Part shown: one piece after another, positions 16,581-25,452 of the stretch
Layout: each line of letters opens with the position of its first letter
How positions within the stretch are numbered: position 1 is the stretch's first letter
Origin: an uncultured Kiritimatiellota bacterium
GTDB lineage: Bacteria > Verrucomicrobiota > Kiritimatiellia > RFP12 > UBA1067
Length of the DNA: 32,851 nt
NCBI GenBank assembly: GCA_934635225.1
Contig: CAKTYZ010000023.1
Span: forward strand, 1 to 32,851
Reading direction: 5' to 3'
The notes under the pieces: model-generated
Told to the model about the DNA's origin: nothing
The model's input: only the letters and a program-made list of their open reading frames with translations
Databases searched by the model: none
Made by a program: the position numbers and the translations under genes

Positions 16581-17747
16581 TCAATCGTGGAAATAGGAGA
16601 CCGAGTCCGGAGGCCGGACATTCGTCAGCGTACCGACATAATGCCGAAGCCAGTGGTCCTTCTTCGGGTGCGCGGCGGCGGCGGTCTCGTCCAGTTCGAT
16701 GCCGAGACCCGGACGGTCCGACGGATACATCAGGCCGTCCGCGAACTTCACGTCCTCGTCAATGACGTCCTTGCGCCACGGCACGTCGTCAAACAGTGTC
16801 TCGTGGATGCAGTAACCCGGCGTCGAGACGCCCAGCGCAAGCGTGACGGCATTCGCGACGGGGCCGGACGGATTGTGCGCGCAGAACGGAATGTGATGCG
16901 CATCGCAAATCGCGGCAATCCCCTTCATCGCCGTGATGCCGCCCGCATGGGAGGAGTCCGGCTGAAGGTAGTCGCAGCAGCGAAGTTCGACGGCGTCCAG
17001 GATCTGCTGGGTCGTGTAGAGGCGTTCGCCACAGGCGATCGGCACGCGCACGCGCGAACGGACATCCGCCAGTGCGCGCATCGTGTCGGGGATGACCGGC
17101 TCCTCGACCCAGTAGGGGTCATACTCCTCCAGCGCGTTGCACACGCGAAGTGCCGTCGGCACGTCGAAGCGTCCGTGGCACTCGATGAGAATCTCGGCCT
17201 TGCCCTCCGTCGCCGCCTTCACCTTCTCGACGCATCGCAGAGCCTTCTTGAGGTCGGCAGGCGGCAGCTGGCGGTAATTCTTGCCGAACGGATCCCACTT
17301 GAGGCCCTTGAAACCGCGTGCGACCGCCGCCGTCGCCTTGTCCGCGAACTCCTCCGGCTCCTTCGCGCCCGCGAACCAGCAGTTTGCGTAGCACGGCACC
17401 GCCTCGCGGCACTTGCCGCCAAGGAGTTTCCAGCACGGCACGCCGAGAGCCTTTCCCTTGATGTCCCAAAGAGCCATATCGACCGCCGAGAGCGCGCTCA
17501 TGAGGACAGCCCCGCCGCGCCAATAGGCGTCGCGGTAGTTCTCGTGTTCGATCCACGAGGTGTCAAACGGGTCCTTTCCGACAAGCGCGTGTTCAAGGTC
17601 CTTGAGTGCGCCGACAAGTGCGTTTTCCTTGTACTCAAGCGTGCCTTCGCCGAGGCCGGAGATTCCCTCGTCCGTCTCCACCTTCACGAACACCCAGTTC
17701 GTGCGGAAACAGTCGATGACAAAGGGTCTGATGGATGTGATTCTCAT
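16581..17747 (-). CDS. Enolase-superfamily sugar acid dehydratase (mandelate racemase/galactonate dehydratase type)
   Basis: 388 aa from MRITSIRPFVIDC. An N-terminal capping domain is followed by a barrel bearing GLKWDPFG (K-x-D catalytic/metal region), ECHGRFD, YWVEEPVIP and ACGERLYT (three acidic metal ligands), and the general-base His in FCAHNPSGPVANA. These match the galactonate dehydratase-like branch that converts sugar acids to 2-keto-3-deoxy acids. The superfamily also contains the cycloisomerase of anhydrogalactonate, so the substrate is open. It starts 2 nt after the SDR stop, so translation is coupled. An in-frame TTG at 17756 is less likely as start. Confidence 0.85.
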   Translation of the reverse strand: MRITSIRPFVIDCFRTNWVFVKVETDEGISGLGEGTLEYKENALVGALKDLEHALVGKDPFDTSWIEHENYRDAYWRGGAVLMSALSAVDMALWDIKGKALGVPCWKLLGGKCREAVPCYANCWFAGAKEPEEFADKATAAVARGFKGLKWDPFGKNYRQLPPADLKKALRCVEKVKAATEGKAEILIECHGRFDVPTALRVCNALEEYDPYWVEEPVIPDTMRALADVRSRVRVPIACGERLYTTQQILDAVELRCCDYLQPDSSHAGGITAMKGIAAICDAHHIPFCAHNPSGPVANAVTLALGVSTPGYCIHETLFDDVPWRKDVIDEDVKFADGLMYPSDRPGLGIELDETAAAAHPKKDHWLRHYVGTLTNVRPPDSVSYFHD

Positions 17748-17749
17748 GG

Positions 17750-18553
17750 TCAGCAATCCACATCAGCCGGCATGTGCTGGCAGGAGCAGCCCGCGTCGCA
17801 CGTCACGATTTCACCCGCCATGTTACCGGAGTTCTCGCTCGCGAGAAACGCGACGACATTCGCGATGTCCGACCCTTTCGCCTCACGGCCAAGCGGACAG
17901 TTCGCGCGACGACGCGCCTTGATCTTCTCGTCCAAGGCGTCCCAGCGTTCGGTATAGATGTAACCCGGGGCGCAGGCATTGACGCGAATGCCAAGAGGCG
18001 CAAGGTCGAGCGCAAGCGCACGCACCATCGAGTTGATCGCCCCTTTCGAGGCGCAATAGGCCGTACGTTGGCGAATGGCGCGCATGGCGGTGTTGGACGA
18101 GAGGAAGACGACCGTGCCGCGATACGGGCCGCCGACTTCGTAGGGACGCTTCATGAAGAAGCGGTTCGCGGCCGCCTGCGTGACTTGAAACCCGCCCTTT
18201 ACGTTCGTGTTCATGACTTTCAGGATCGCCTCGGGATCCATCTCCAGAGGTCCGCCATGTCCCATTCCCTGGTCCGCCGCATTGTTGACGAGAATGTCGA
18301 GCGTGCCCGCCTCGTGCGCAATGAGATCCATCAACGCGCCAACCTGCGCCTTGTCGCCGACATCACACGCCTGTGCCGTCACGCCGGTGACGCCCATCGC
18401 CTTCAGCGATTCGACACCGCGTGCCGTCGAAGCTTCGGATGAGCCGCACATGAAGACGCGCGCGCCTTCGTCCGCAAACTTCTTGACGAGCCAAAGCCCC
18501 GTATTGCGGTTTCCGCCTGTAACCAAAACGACCTTGTTTTCGAACATTTTCAT
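17750..18553 (-). CDS. Short-chain dehydrogenase/reductase
   Basis: 267 aa, classical SDR length. The cofactor motif reads VLVTGGNRNTGLWL, where the second conserved Gly of TGxxxGxG is Asn. NNAAD follows, then the active-site Ser in FLSSNTAM, YCASK with the catalytic Tyr and Lys, and the NACAPGYIYTE loop. The C-terminus ends with a cysteine-rich tail (CDAGCSCQHMPADVDC), where family members usually stop soon after 'VDGG'. It probably oxidises a sugar or reduces a keto-deoxy sugar acid in the same pathway as the adjacent dehydratase and lactonase (inference). AAGGAG lies 8 nt before the ATG, so it is well translated. Confidence 0.88.
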   Translation of the reverse strand: MKMFENKVVLVTGGNRNTGLWLVKKFADEGARVFMCGSSEASTARGVESLKAMGVTGVTAQACDVGDKAQVGALMDLIAHEAGTLDILVNNAADQGMGHGGPLEMDPEAILKVMNTNVKGGFQVTQAAANRFFMKRPYEVGGPYRGTVVFLSSNTAMRAIRQRTAYCASKGAINSMVRALALDLAPLGIRVNACAPGYIYTERWDALDEKIKARRRANCPLGREAKGSDIANVVAFLASENSGNMAGEIVTCDAGCSCQHMPADVDC

Positions 18554-18573
18554 TTGTCTGTCTCCTTATGTTG

Positions 18574-20973
18574 TCACCGAATCACAATGGCGAGCCCGTT
18601 CTTCGCGAAGCGGAGGAACTGCGCTGGCTTCAGGATTCCCCGCGAGACGCGCAGTTCGTCTATCCTCCCCTTGAAGAACGCCGTCGCCGAACTTGATGCG
18701 CCGAGCCACACGCCGGCATATCCCGACCCATAGTAAAGGCTACCGAGAACGGTCTTCGTCCAGACGGGTTCGGACGAATAGTCCATGTAAAGCGCCAACT
18801 CAGTCTGCCGCTTGCCATCCGCGTCCAGAGACTGCTTCAGGGTCAACGCGACGTGATGCCACCTGTAGTCACCAAACACGGCTGGCGTATCCTCATTGAC
18901 CGCCGATTCGTTAATCTTGCCGTCCTCCGCTTGCGTGGCGCAGCGGATGCGAAGTTTCTTGCACTGGCCACTCGCCGCGTCGCCCGAAGCGCTGATCGCC
19001 CACACCGGAACATTCGCCGAATCACGGTCGGCATTGCAACGGACGAGACCCGCGTATTGCGCCTGTGCACCGCCCTTGACGAAGAACTCAATCGTCTGCT
19101 CGGGGATGAGCGGCAGCAGCACGTTGTCGGGGTACTTTACCACGCCCTTGTCCAGCGCGAGGGACTTCACGTTGTCTTCGCGCAACACCGTCCTGTTCCC
19201 GTCAGTGAGACGCGGATTTCGCCCATGCGCCACAAACGCGGGTTCCGTCCCGTCCGCCGTAGCCTTCTCGGCGATTCCGCCCGTCAGCACACCATCAAGC
19301 ACAAGACCGTTGACGGAACCCTCGAAGCCGACCCAGCCCAGCGTCGGCTGCGTCGCGTCAAAATGAGAACCGGACAGGAACTCGCCCGGCTTCAGGGCGC
19401 GCATCGTAATGCGCACATCGTCAATGTTGCCGTCAAACGCGGCGCTGCCGTCAGTGTCGATGCCGCCGATGCAGACAGGCGTCGTGTGCGCAACCAGCGT
19501 CCCGTTGTAGGCCTTCGAACCGATCGGCCGGCCATCGCGGAAGAGCGTCATTCTCATCGCCACGGCATCCACGACCAGCGCCGCATGGTGCCACTGGCCG
19601 TCGTTCGTCGCCTCCGTGTCGTTGACGGCCTTCGCGCCGTCTCCGCCGGACGTGGCATAGTATTCAAGAACCGTTGCGGAAAGCTTCCCGGATGCCTCGC
19701 CGAAGCCGAGGTTGAACTGCACGTTCGAGCCGCCGCACCGCCGAACGAGCGGAACGTACGTGGCGGTCTGCACCGTCCTGTAGAAGCACTCGACCGTGAA
19801 GGATGATCTCTGGAAATCCGTATTGCCGTCAGGCGTGAACTTCGCGTATGTCCTGGAGGTTCCGCCACAGACCAGAGAGCGCGAGTTCGCCACGCCGTCC
19901 GCCGCGATCCGGGACGCATAGGTCGTCTCCGTCGCCGGCGCGGTTTCTTCGACGGCGATTGGCTTGCCGCTCGCATCGCGCTCAGTCAGAAGGAGTCCCC
20001 CACGTGCGCGGTTGAGAGGCGCACTGCTCTGTGATGAGAGTCCGGCGGGCGTCTCGAAGTCGGCGTGCAACACAACGTCCTCCGCCTCGCCCGCGATATC
20101 GGTGAGCTGAAGGAACTCGTTTGGCGCAAGGACCCCATCCGAAATCCGCATATGCGCCAGCGACCCGCCGAACGGTCCCTTCGTCTGGGGCGTCGAGCCG
20201 ATGAACAGGTCTTCGGCCCCATAGGAAAGGCCGTCCGGAAGGGTCACCGAGTTCATGTAGACATAGTCGTAATAGGCGTGTGCCGTCTTATCGCCCTGGG
20301 AGACGACAAACGCCAGGTGGTGCCACCTGCCGTCATAAAGGCCTCCGGGATTGCTGACGGCGACTTCGCAGGCGAGATTGTGCTCACTGACGTTCACGAG
20401 ATCCGTCGCCGCCGCGCTTGGCTTCGTGAAGCGCAGCTGGAACTTGTTGGCGGCTGTGACGCGGATGGCTCAGCTGTCGTAGTTGACTACGTTCACGCCG
20501 GATGTCGTCTTAAGCCTGCCCGGCATCACGGCGATGCAGTTCCAGTCACCCTTCGCGGTGCCGGTGTCCATCTTGACGAACACCTCGAACGTGAACGTCT
20601 GCAGCCGAAGCGCGGATGGATCCGCCACGCGGAGCGCACCGGCCTTCCCCGCAAGCGAAGTCTTCTTGAAGAAGAGTCCCGTCGCGCCCGTCTCGACCGT
20701 ATGCGTCTCCGGGTCCCACACGCCCCAGCCTGACGGGAACGCGGCTGTGCCGACAGGACAGCTCTCGCCGCCATCGACAATCGTCGCGCCGACCATCGAA
20801 ATCGGGTGTGCGTCAAGCGTGCCGGGGCTTGTCTTGTTGACGAGGGTCGTCTCCGTCGTCGTGCGAACGCCCTCCTCTGCGGCCAGCGGCCACCAGGCGA
20901 CGGTCTTGGCGTGGACGTGCAGAAGGCCGGCCGCCGCCACCGAGAAACCAAGTGCTTTCAGATGTTTTTTCAT
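18574..20973 (-). pseudogene. Secreted multi-LamG protein with an in-frame TGA at codon 168
   Basis: An 800-codon frame runs from ATG 20973 (MKKHLKALGFSVAAAGLLHVHA, a signal peptide) to a stop at 18574, broken only by TGA at 20470-20472. Three LamG/concanavalin-like domains are visible: residues about 25-275 (TVAWWPLAAEEG to LAPNEFLQL), about 310-500 (RSLVCGGTSRTYAKF to KPGEFL) and about 560-800 (LLPLIPEQTIEFFVKGG to LRVSRGILKPAQFLRF). The typical RWHHLAFVV and QWHHAALVV strands recur. The TGA interrupts NYDS/AIRV in domain 1, where a Trp would fit, so TGG to TGA is the simplest change. There is no frameshift. Sequencing error, recent inactivation and readthrough all remain possible. It lies 13 nt after the glycosidase gene and 20 nt before the SDR, so it is in the operon. 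Likely role: sugar-binding surface or periplasmic protein. Confidence 0.75.
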
Positions 20974-20986
20974 TGTAGGGTCTCTT

Positions 20987-23900
20987 TCATTTCGCGTTTC
21001 GTGTTTCGTAAAGAGAATAACCGACCTCGCGCAGGGCTTCGCGCATGATCGGATAGGGCGTGTCGCAGACGTCCGTGAGGCCGACCTGCAGATACTCGCC
21101 GTCGAAGCGGCCCGTCGTCGCCTGATCGCTGAACTGATGCCAATGCACGCCGACGATCTGCGGATTCGCCAAGGCCGACTCAACATATGTCTTCATTTTC
21201 GCCGCACGGTCGCTCTGGTCCTTCGCCTGGCGTACGCCCGTGCCGAACGGGCCGCGATCCGTCGCGCCGAAGTGGAACTCGCCGATCAGCACCGGCGCGT
21301 CCAGCTTCGCGGGCAGCCGCCAGTCGTCGATCTTCTCGCGATAGATGTTGTAGCTCACGACATCGCAGTACTTCGCGCACGCCGCGACGACCTCGTCGCG
21401 TGCCCAGCCCGCGAAGCGGCAGCCGAGATAGAGAAGCTGCGGGTCGAACGCCTTGACCGTCTCGCGCGTCACCGCGAAGTAACGGTCGATCACGAGATTG
21501 GAGAACTGGTAGAGGTCGTCCTTTGCGGCGTTCGGCGGCAGCACAATCGACGTCATGAAGTCGTTGCGGTCAGCATAGGCCGTCCCCCATTTCGCGTTCA
21601 GCGCAGCCACCGTCCCGTACTTCTTCAGAAGCCAATCGGCCAGCGCGACTTTCGCCGGCTGGTCGGCGGACGACTGGATCGTCCACTTCGCGAGGTCGGT
21701 CGTGCCGCCCCAGTTGATCTCGTTGTCGATGAAGAAGCCAATGCACCACTTGTCGTGCGCCTCACGTCCATGCGATTCGAGCGCCGCCGTCACGCCCTGC
21801 GCAAATGACGCGTCCCACGGATCGCGGAACTTCCACCACGCGCCGTGGCTGCCCGCAATCGGGCGTGACTGGCACTCGACGCGCTCGGCATACGGCGTGC
21901 GGTCCATCAGGCAGATCTTCAGGTCGCTCGAATTCGCGATCGTATTCATCCCCCAACTCCGGATGCGCTTGTGGCAAAGGTCGGCGAACTCATCGTAGTA
22001 ATCTTCGCCGTACTTGCGGAAGAGGTTTGCGCTGGAAAAGTCATAGACCCGCGTCTCGCCACGCGCGAGAAAGAACGGCCAGAGAAGGTCGTCACGCGTC
22101 GTCCAGAACTTCTCAAGCGAAAGGTCTTCAAAGAGGCAATCGCGCGGCGCCGATCCGATGCCCGTCTGCGGGGTACCCATGTCGCCGTTCATCGGCGTCA
22201 TTGCCGAAGAGGCCGAAACGCGCACGGGACCGAAGCTCCAAAAAAGACGCCCCTCGGGATCGACCAGCCACCACTTGCCCGTCGCGTCCCTGTGCGTGCG
22301 GAAGCGTCCCGTCGCCTCCAGCGCCGGGCCCTTCGTCCAACCGCCAAACACCGTGCGGTCCGCCGGGCCCGGATGCGCGGCGAGATCCTTTTCCTCCGCG
22401 TCACGCGCCGCCGCGAGATCCGCCTCGCCTTTCGTCTTGCCCGGCCAGTCGCGCCACTTGAACTGCCCGAATCTGTCGATGCACGGCAGGAAATCAGATG
22501 TCTTCATCTTCATCCACGGCTCCGAGTCCGGCGGCGGCAGCGCCTTCATCCTGTTCTCGAACTGGCCAGGACGGTAGAACGTGTCCACGATCTCGTAGGG
22601 CGTCATCTTCTGCCAGTCGCGCACGAGCGGAATCGCGCCGCGCGAAGCGATGATCACCGGGGAGTCCCACATCGGGACACGCCTGAGCGTCATGCCTGTC
22701 TTCTTCCAGACGATGTTCGTGCCGGGGATCTCGAATACGCGGCCCGTAATCATGTCCAGCCAAACGGGCCGGTCCAGTTTGCCGGGAATCTCAAGGTCAA
22801 CGGTCTCGAACGCGAGGCTGTCGCCCGGACGGCTCTCGCAGAACCAGTAGACGCGCAGCGGCTGGCCGTAGCGGGTGAAGAGGTTGCACGACAGCTTGCG
22901 CGGGCCGAACGGCACGACAAGATGCCGTTGCGGCAGCGTTTCGTCATCAAAGAGCGCGTAGACGTTGCGCATCGCGTACCAGCTCGGACGACGATAGACG
23001 AACTCCTTGAGCGTGTTCGAGCGGACGAGACCGAAACTTTGCAGCATAAAGGTATACTGAAGGTCGATCATCGTGAAGAGGCTCGACGGGATTGATCGCA
23101 CAGCATCGCCCATCGCGCGGCGAAGATTCCATTTTGCCTGCGAATACTCCGTCCATTCGACGCCCGAGAGCGCATGGGCGAACTCCAGCTGGCTCGGACA
23201 GCCCACCTCGCCTTGCAGGATGTCGAAGTCGCCCGAATAGCTCTTCACGAACGCGCGAATCTTCTCGTACCAGCCGTAGGAGACGTCGGGATTCGCGTCG
23301 TAGGGGTGGTAGATGAAACGCGAACCGAGATCCAGCGCGTTCTCCCGCTTCAGTTTTTCAAGGACCTGACAATAGTCGCTCTTTTCAGGAGCGTTCCCTT
23401 TCCAGACAATTGCCGTGCAGAAGCATTTCGCCGTCGGCTGGACTTCGCGCACGGCCTTCGCCGTGCGGTAGAACAGTTCGGCGTACTCTTTCGCCTGTCC
23501 GAACGGCTCATTCCAGACCTCCCACTCGTCCACGACGTCCTTGTAGCGCGCAACGAGAGCCTGCGTGTAGCGGAGCCACGCGGCGAACGCCTCGGGATTG
23601 TCCGTGACCTGCTTCACGCGCATGCCGAGGCGGAAGTCCGATCCCCATACGGGGTTGCCGTAGGAGATGCAGATCCACGGCTTGACGCCCATCGCCGCGC
23701 ATTCGCGGATCTGCTTGTCGAGCCATGCAAAGTCATAGACGCCCTTCTCCTGCTCCGTCTTCGCCCAACCTGAGAAGAATCGCGCCCGTTTCACGCCGAG
23801 CATCGGCAGAAGCGCCTTGTAGCTTTCCCAGTCGCCGTAGTCGCGGTCAAGCGTCTCGCAGCCGACAGACCACTTGGATGACTTGACCTGATCGGACGTG

Positions 23901-24148
23901 CGCGTCTGAAGGCGACCGATCTCGCGCAATCCGGGATTGACCTTGTTCAGGCGTTCCCATGTCACGCTCCGATTCTCCTTCTGAAGGACGTTCGTCACCG
24001 CCACATTGGCCTTGTGATCATCCCACGCATCCCACGACTTGATCTTCGCCGCGTCCTTGAAGCTCACGACCCCCAGCGCGGTCGTGGCCGCCAGTCCGGC
24101 GGCGAGGCCCAGCGCGACGCGTGCGCGGAAGCGTCTGTTGCGCTCCAT
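20987..24148 (-). CDS. Large secreted glycoside hydrolase, GH39-like plus GH50-like domains
   Basis: 1053 aa from MERNRRFRARVALGLAAGLAATTALG, a signal peptide. AAAGGG lies 7-8 nt before this ATG, which is why I prefer it to ATG 24181. The N-terminal clan-A glycosidase barrel (about 90-420) has the acid/base Glu214 in WEVWNEPFG and the probable nucleophile Glu314 in LQGEVGCPSQ, similar to GH39/GH5. A beta-sandwich follows. The C-terminal half (from about residue 640, GKWWLVDPEGRLFWSFG) resembles GH50 agarases: CIGFFIDNEINWGG (acid/base) and VLIGEFHFGATDRGPFG (nucleophile). Two intact active sites in one chain would attack two linkages of one glycan; agar-like or other galactans are a guess. 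First gene of the operon, divergent from the XylR-type regulator. Confidence 0.8.
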   Translation of the reverse strand: MERNRRFRARVALGLAAGLAATTALGVVSFKDAAKIKSWDAWDDHKANVAVTNVLQKENRSVTWERLNKVNPGLREIGRLQTRTSDQVKSSKWSVGCETLDRDYGDWESYKALLPMLGVKRARFFSGWAKTEQEKGVYDFAWLDKQIRECAAMGVKPWICISYGNPVWGSDFRLGMRVKQVTDNPEAFAAWLRYTQALVARYKDVVDEWEVWNEPFGQAKEYAELFYRTAKAVREVQPTAKCFCTAIVWKGNAPEKSDYCQVLEKLKRENALDLGSRFIYHPYDANPDVSYGWYEKIRAFVKSYSGDFDILQGEVGCPSQLEFAHALSGVEWTEYSQAKWNLRRAMGDAVRSIPSSLFTMIDLQYTFMLQSFGLVRSNTLKEFVYRRPSWYAMRNVYALFDDETLPQRHLVVPFGPRKLSCNLFTRYGQPLRVYWFCESRPGDSLAFETVDLEIPGKLDRPVWLDMITGRVFEIPGTNIVWKKTGMTLRRVPMWDSPVIIASRGAIPLVRDWQKMTPYEIVDTFYRPGQFENRMKALPPPDSEPWMKMKTSDFLPCIDRFGQFKWRDWPGKTKGEADLAAARDAEEKDLAAHPGPADRTVFGGWTKGPALEATGRFRTHRDATGKWWLVDPEGRLFWSFGPVRVSASSAMTPMNGDMGTPQTGIGSAPRDCLFEDLSLEKFWTTRDDLLWPFFLARGETRVYDFSSANLFRKYGEDYYDEFADLCHKRIRSWGMNTIANSSDLKICLMDRTPYAERVECQSRPIAGSHGAWWKFRDPWDASFAQGVTAALESHGREAHDKWCIGFFIDNEINWGGTTDLAKWTIQSSADQPAKVALADWLLKKYGTVAALNAKWGTAYADRNDFMTSIVLPPNAAKDDLYQFSNLVIDRYFAVTRETVKAFDPQLLYLGCRFAGWARDEVVAACAKYCDVVSYNIYREKIDDWRLPAKLDAPVLIGEFHFGATDRGPFGTGVRQAKDQSDRAAKMKTYVESALANPQIVGVHWHQFSDQATTGRFDGEYLQVGLTDVCDTPYPIMREALREVGYSLYETRNAK

Positions 24149-24187
24149 GTCGATGCCCTTTCTTGTCTGTCTGTTTTGCATGCGCCT

Positions 24188-24196
24188 ATTATAGCA
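24188..24196 (-). promoter_or_regulatory. Extended -10 promoter of the catabolic operon
   Basis: Minus strand TGCTATAAT, a full extended -10. At 17 bp upstream the -35 (24211-24216) reads CTAACC, a poor match, as expected for an activator-dependent promoter. The predicted start is about 24181, giving a leader of about 33 nt to the ATG at 24148. Confidence 0.65.
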
Positions 24197-24217
24197 CATC
24201 TGCAGACGGCGGTTAGT

Positions 24218-24254
24218 CTCATTTGCGCAAAAAATCAACGCCTCATTTGCGCAA
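24218..24254. promoter_or_regulatory. Tandem operators CTCATTTGCGCAA for the XylR-type regulator
   Basis: CTCATTTGCGCAA occurs at 24218-24230 and 24242-24254 as direct repeats with a 24-bp period; each ends in the palindrome TTGCGCAA. The proximal copy sits one base from the -35 of the catabolic operon, a position used by AraC-type activators. The distal copy overlaps the -35 of the regulator's own promoter, which would allow self-repression. Confidence 0.7.
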
Positions 24255-24276
24255 GTTCGCCAAACTATGGTATAAT
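24247..24276 (+). promoter_or_regulatory. Promoter of the XylR-type regulator, probably giving a leaderless mRNA
   Basis: TGGTATAAT (extended -10, TATAAT at 24271-24276) with TTGCGC (24247-24252) 18 bp upstream. TATAAT ends 6 nt before the ATG at 24283, so transcription should start at or next to the A of ATG. No ribosome-binding site is present. Confidence 0.6.
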
Positions 24277-24282
24277 CGCGCC

Positions 24283-25452
24283 ATGAAGACAGTCCTCTAT
24301 GTCAAGGGCAGCGAACGGATGCCCTCTGCGCAAAAGTTCAGCGGCTTCTCGCGTGGCGCTCAAGTCCACGGTTGGCGTGTGCAAGGCCTGACCCTGCCGA
24401 CAATCCGCGCGGCGGACCTTAAACGGCTGCTGGCCTTTTGGAAAGCGGATGGGTTCGTCATGGACTGCGGGAACTATCCGACCGTGCCGATCCTCCAGAC
24501 GCCTGACCGACCTCCATCCGTCTATCTGACCTGCTCCCCCGCCGACGACATGATCGGTTTTTCGGTGTGCGAAGACCTGCGGGCGACCGCCGAGTACGCG
24601 GCGCGCGAATTGCTTCAGCTCGAATTCAAAGACTATGCCTTTGTGCATTTTCCGCGCACGCGCTACTGGTCAACCGAACGCGCACGGCATTTCAGCGCGG
24701 CGGTTCGCCTGAACGGCGGCACGTGTGCCGAGTTCGCCTCGAATGACCGCGCCACTCTTCTCGCATGGAACAACAGCTTGCGCCGTTGGCTCAAGACGCT
24801 GCCGCGTCCATGCGGCATCTTCGCCGCGAACGACGAAGTCTCCAACCAGATTCGCGGCATCTGCATCTCGGAAGGATTCATGGTTCCGGACGACATCGCG
24901 CTCATTGGCGTCGACAACGACGAATCGATTTGCACAAACACGCGACCGCAACTCTCCAGCGTTCTGTCCGACAACGAGCAGATGGGCTTTCAGGCGGCGC
25001 GTCTGCTGGCCGCGCAGTTCCAGGACCCTTCGACCAGGCCGACGCAGCACGCCGTTGCGCCGCTGATGATCGTCCGCCGCGAATCGACGCGCCATGACAC
25101 CTGTCGCGACAGCCAGGTCCTCCAAGCCATCGGGTTCATCCGCGAAGAAGCCTGCTCGGGAATTCGCGCACGTGACGTCCTGCCGCATCTCTCGGGCTCG
25201 CGCCGAACCGCCGAGATGCGATTCCGCGAGGCGACCGGCCATTCCATCCTCGAAGAGATCCAGCGTGTGCGGATGGACCGTGCGCGCGAACTTCTCTGTG
25301 ACACGTCCCGTCCCCTCAACGTCATCGCCAATCTCTGCGGATATTCTTCGGAGTCAGCCTTCCGAAAGGTCTACCGCGCCTGTTTCGGCGCATCACCCAG
25401 ACAGCAGACGAGACAGCCGCTCAACGACCAAGCAATTCATTGCACGTCTTGA
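24283..25452 (+). CDS. XylR-type transcriptional regulator (LacI-like sensor plus AraC DNA-binding domain)
   Basis: 389 aa, close to the length of E. coli XylR. Residues 1 to about 275 form a periplasmic-binding-protein-like sensor (FWKADGFVMDCGNYPTVPIL, YAFVHFPRTRYWS, GIFAANDEVSNQIRGIC, IALIGVDNDESICTNTRPQL). The C-terminal 100 residues are an AraC HTH pair: IRARDVLPHLSGSRRTAEMRF, LEEIQRVRMDRARELL, then VIANLCGYSSESAFRKVYRA and FGASPRQ. It should bind a sugar and control the divergent catabolic operon through the tandem TTGCGCAA sites. The last 16 bp overlap the 3' end of the convergent secreted-protein gene. The ATG at 24283 is chosen because it lies just after the promoter; a longer in-frame start at 24223 would run through the operators. 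Confidence 0.9.
   Translation: MKTVLYVKGSERMPSAQKFSGFSRGAQVHGWRVQGLTLPTIRAADLKRLLAFWKADGFVMDCGNYPTVPILQTPDRPPSVYLTCSPADDMIGFSVCEDLRATAEYAARELLQLEFKDYAFVHFPRTRYWSTERARHFSAAVRLNGGTCAEFASNDRATLLAWNNSLRRWLKTLPRPCGIFAANDEVSNQIRGICISEGFMVPDDIALIGVDNDESICTNTRPQLSSVLSDNEQMGFQAARLLAAQFQDPSTRPTQHAVAPLMIVRRESTRHDTCRDSQVLQAIGFIREEACSGIRARDVLPHLSGSRRTAEMRFREATGHSILEEIQRVRMDRARELLCDTSRPLNVIANLCGYSSESAFRKVYRACFGASPRQQTRQPLNDQAIHCTS

Noticed and set aside
20470..20472. Selenocysteine or reassigned TGA in the LamG gene
   Set aside because: TGA ends many neighbouring genes, and a LamG strand is not a place for selenocysteine; no selenocysteine insertion structure was recognised.
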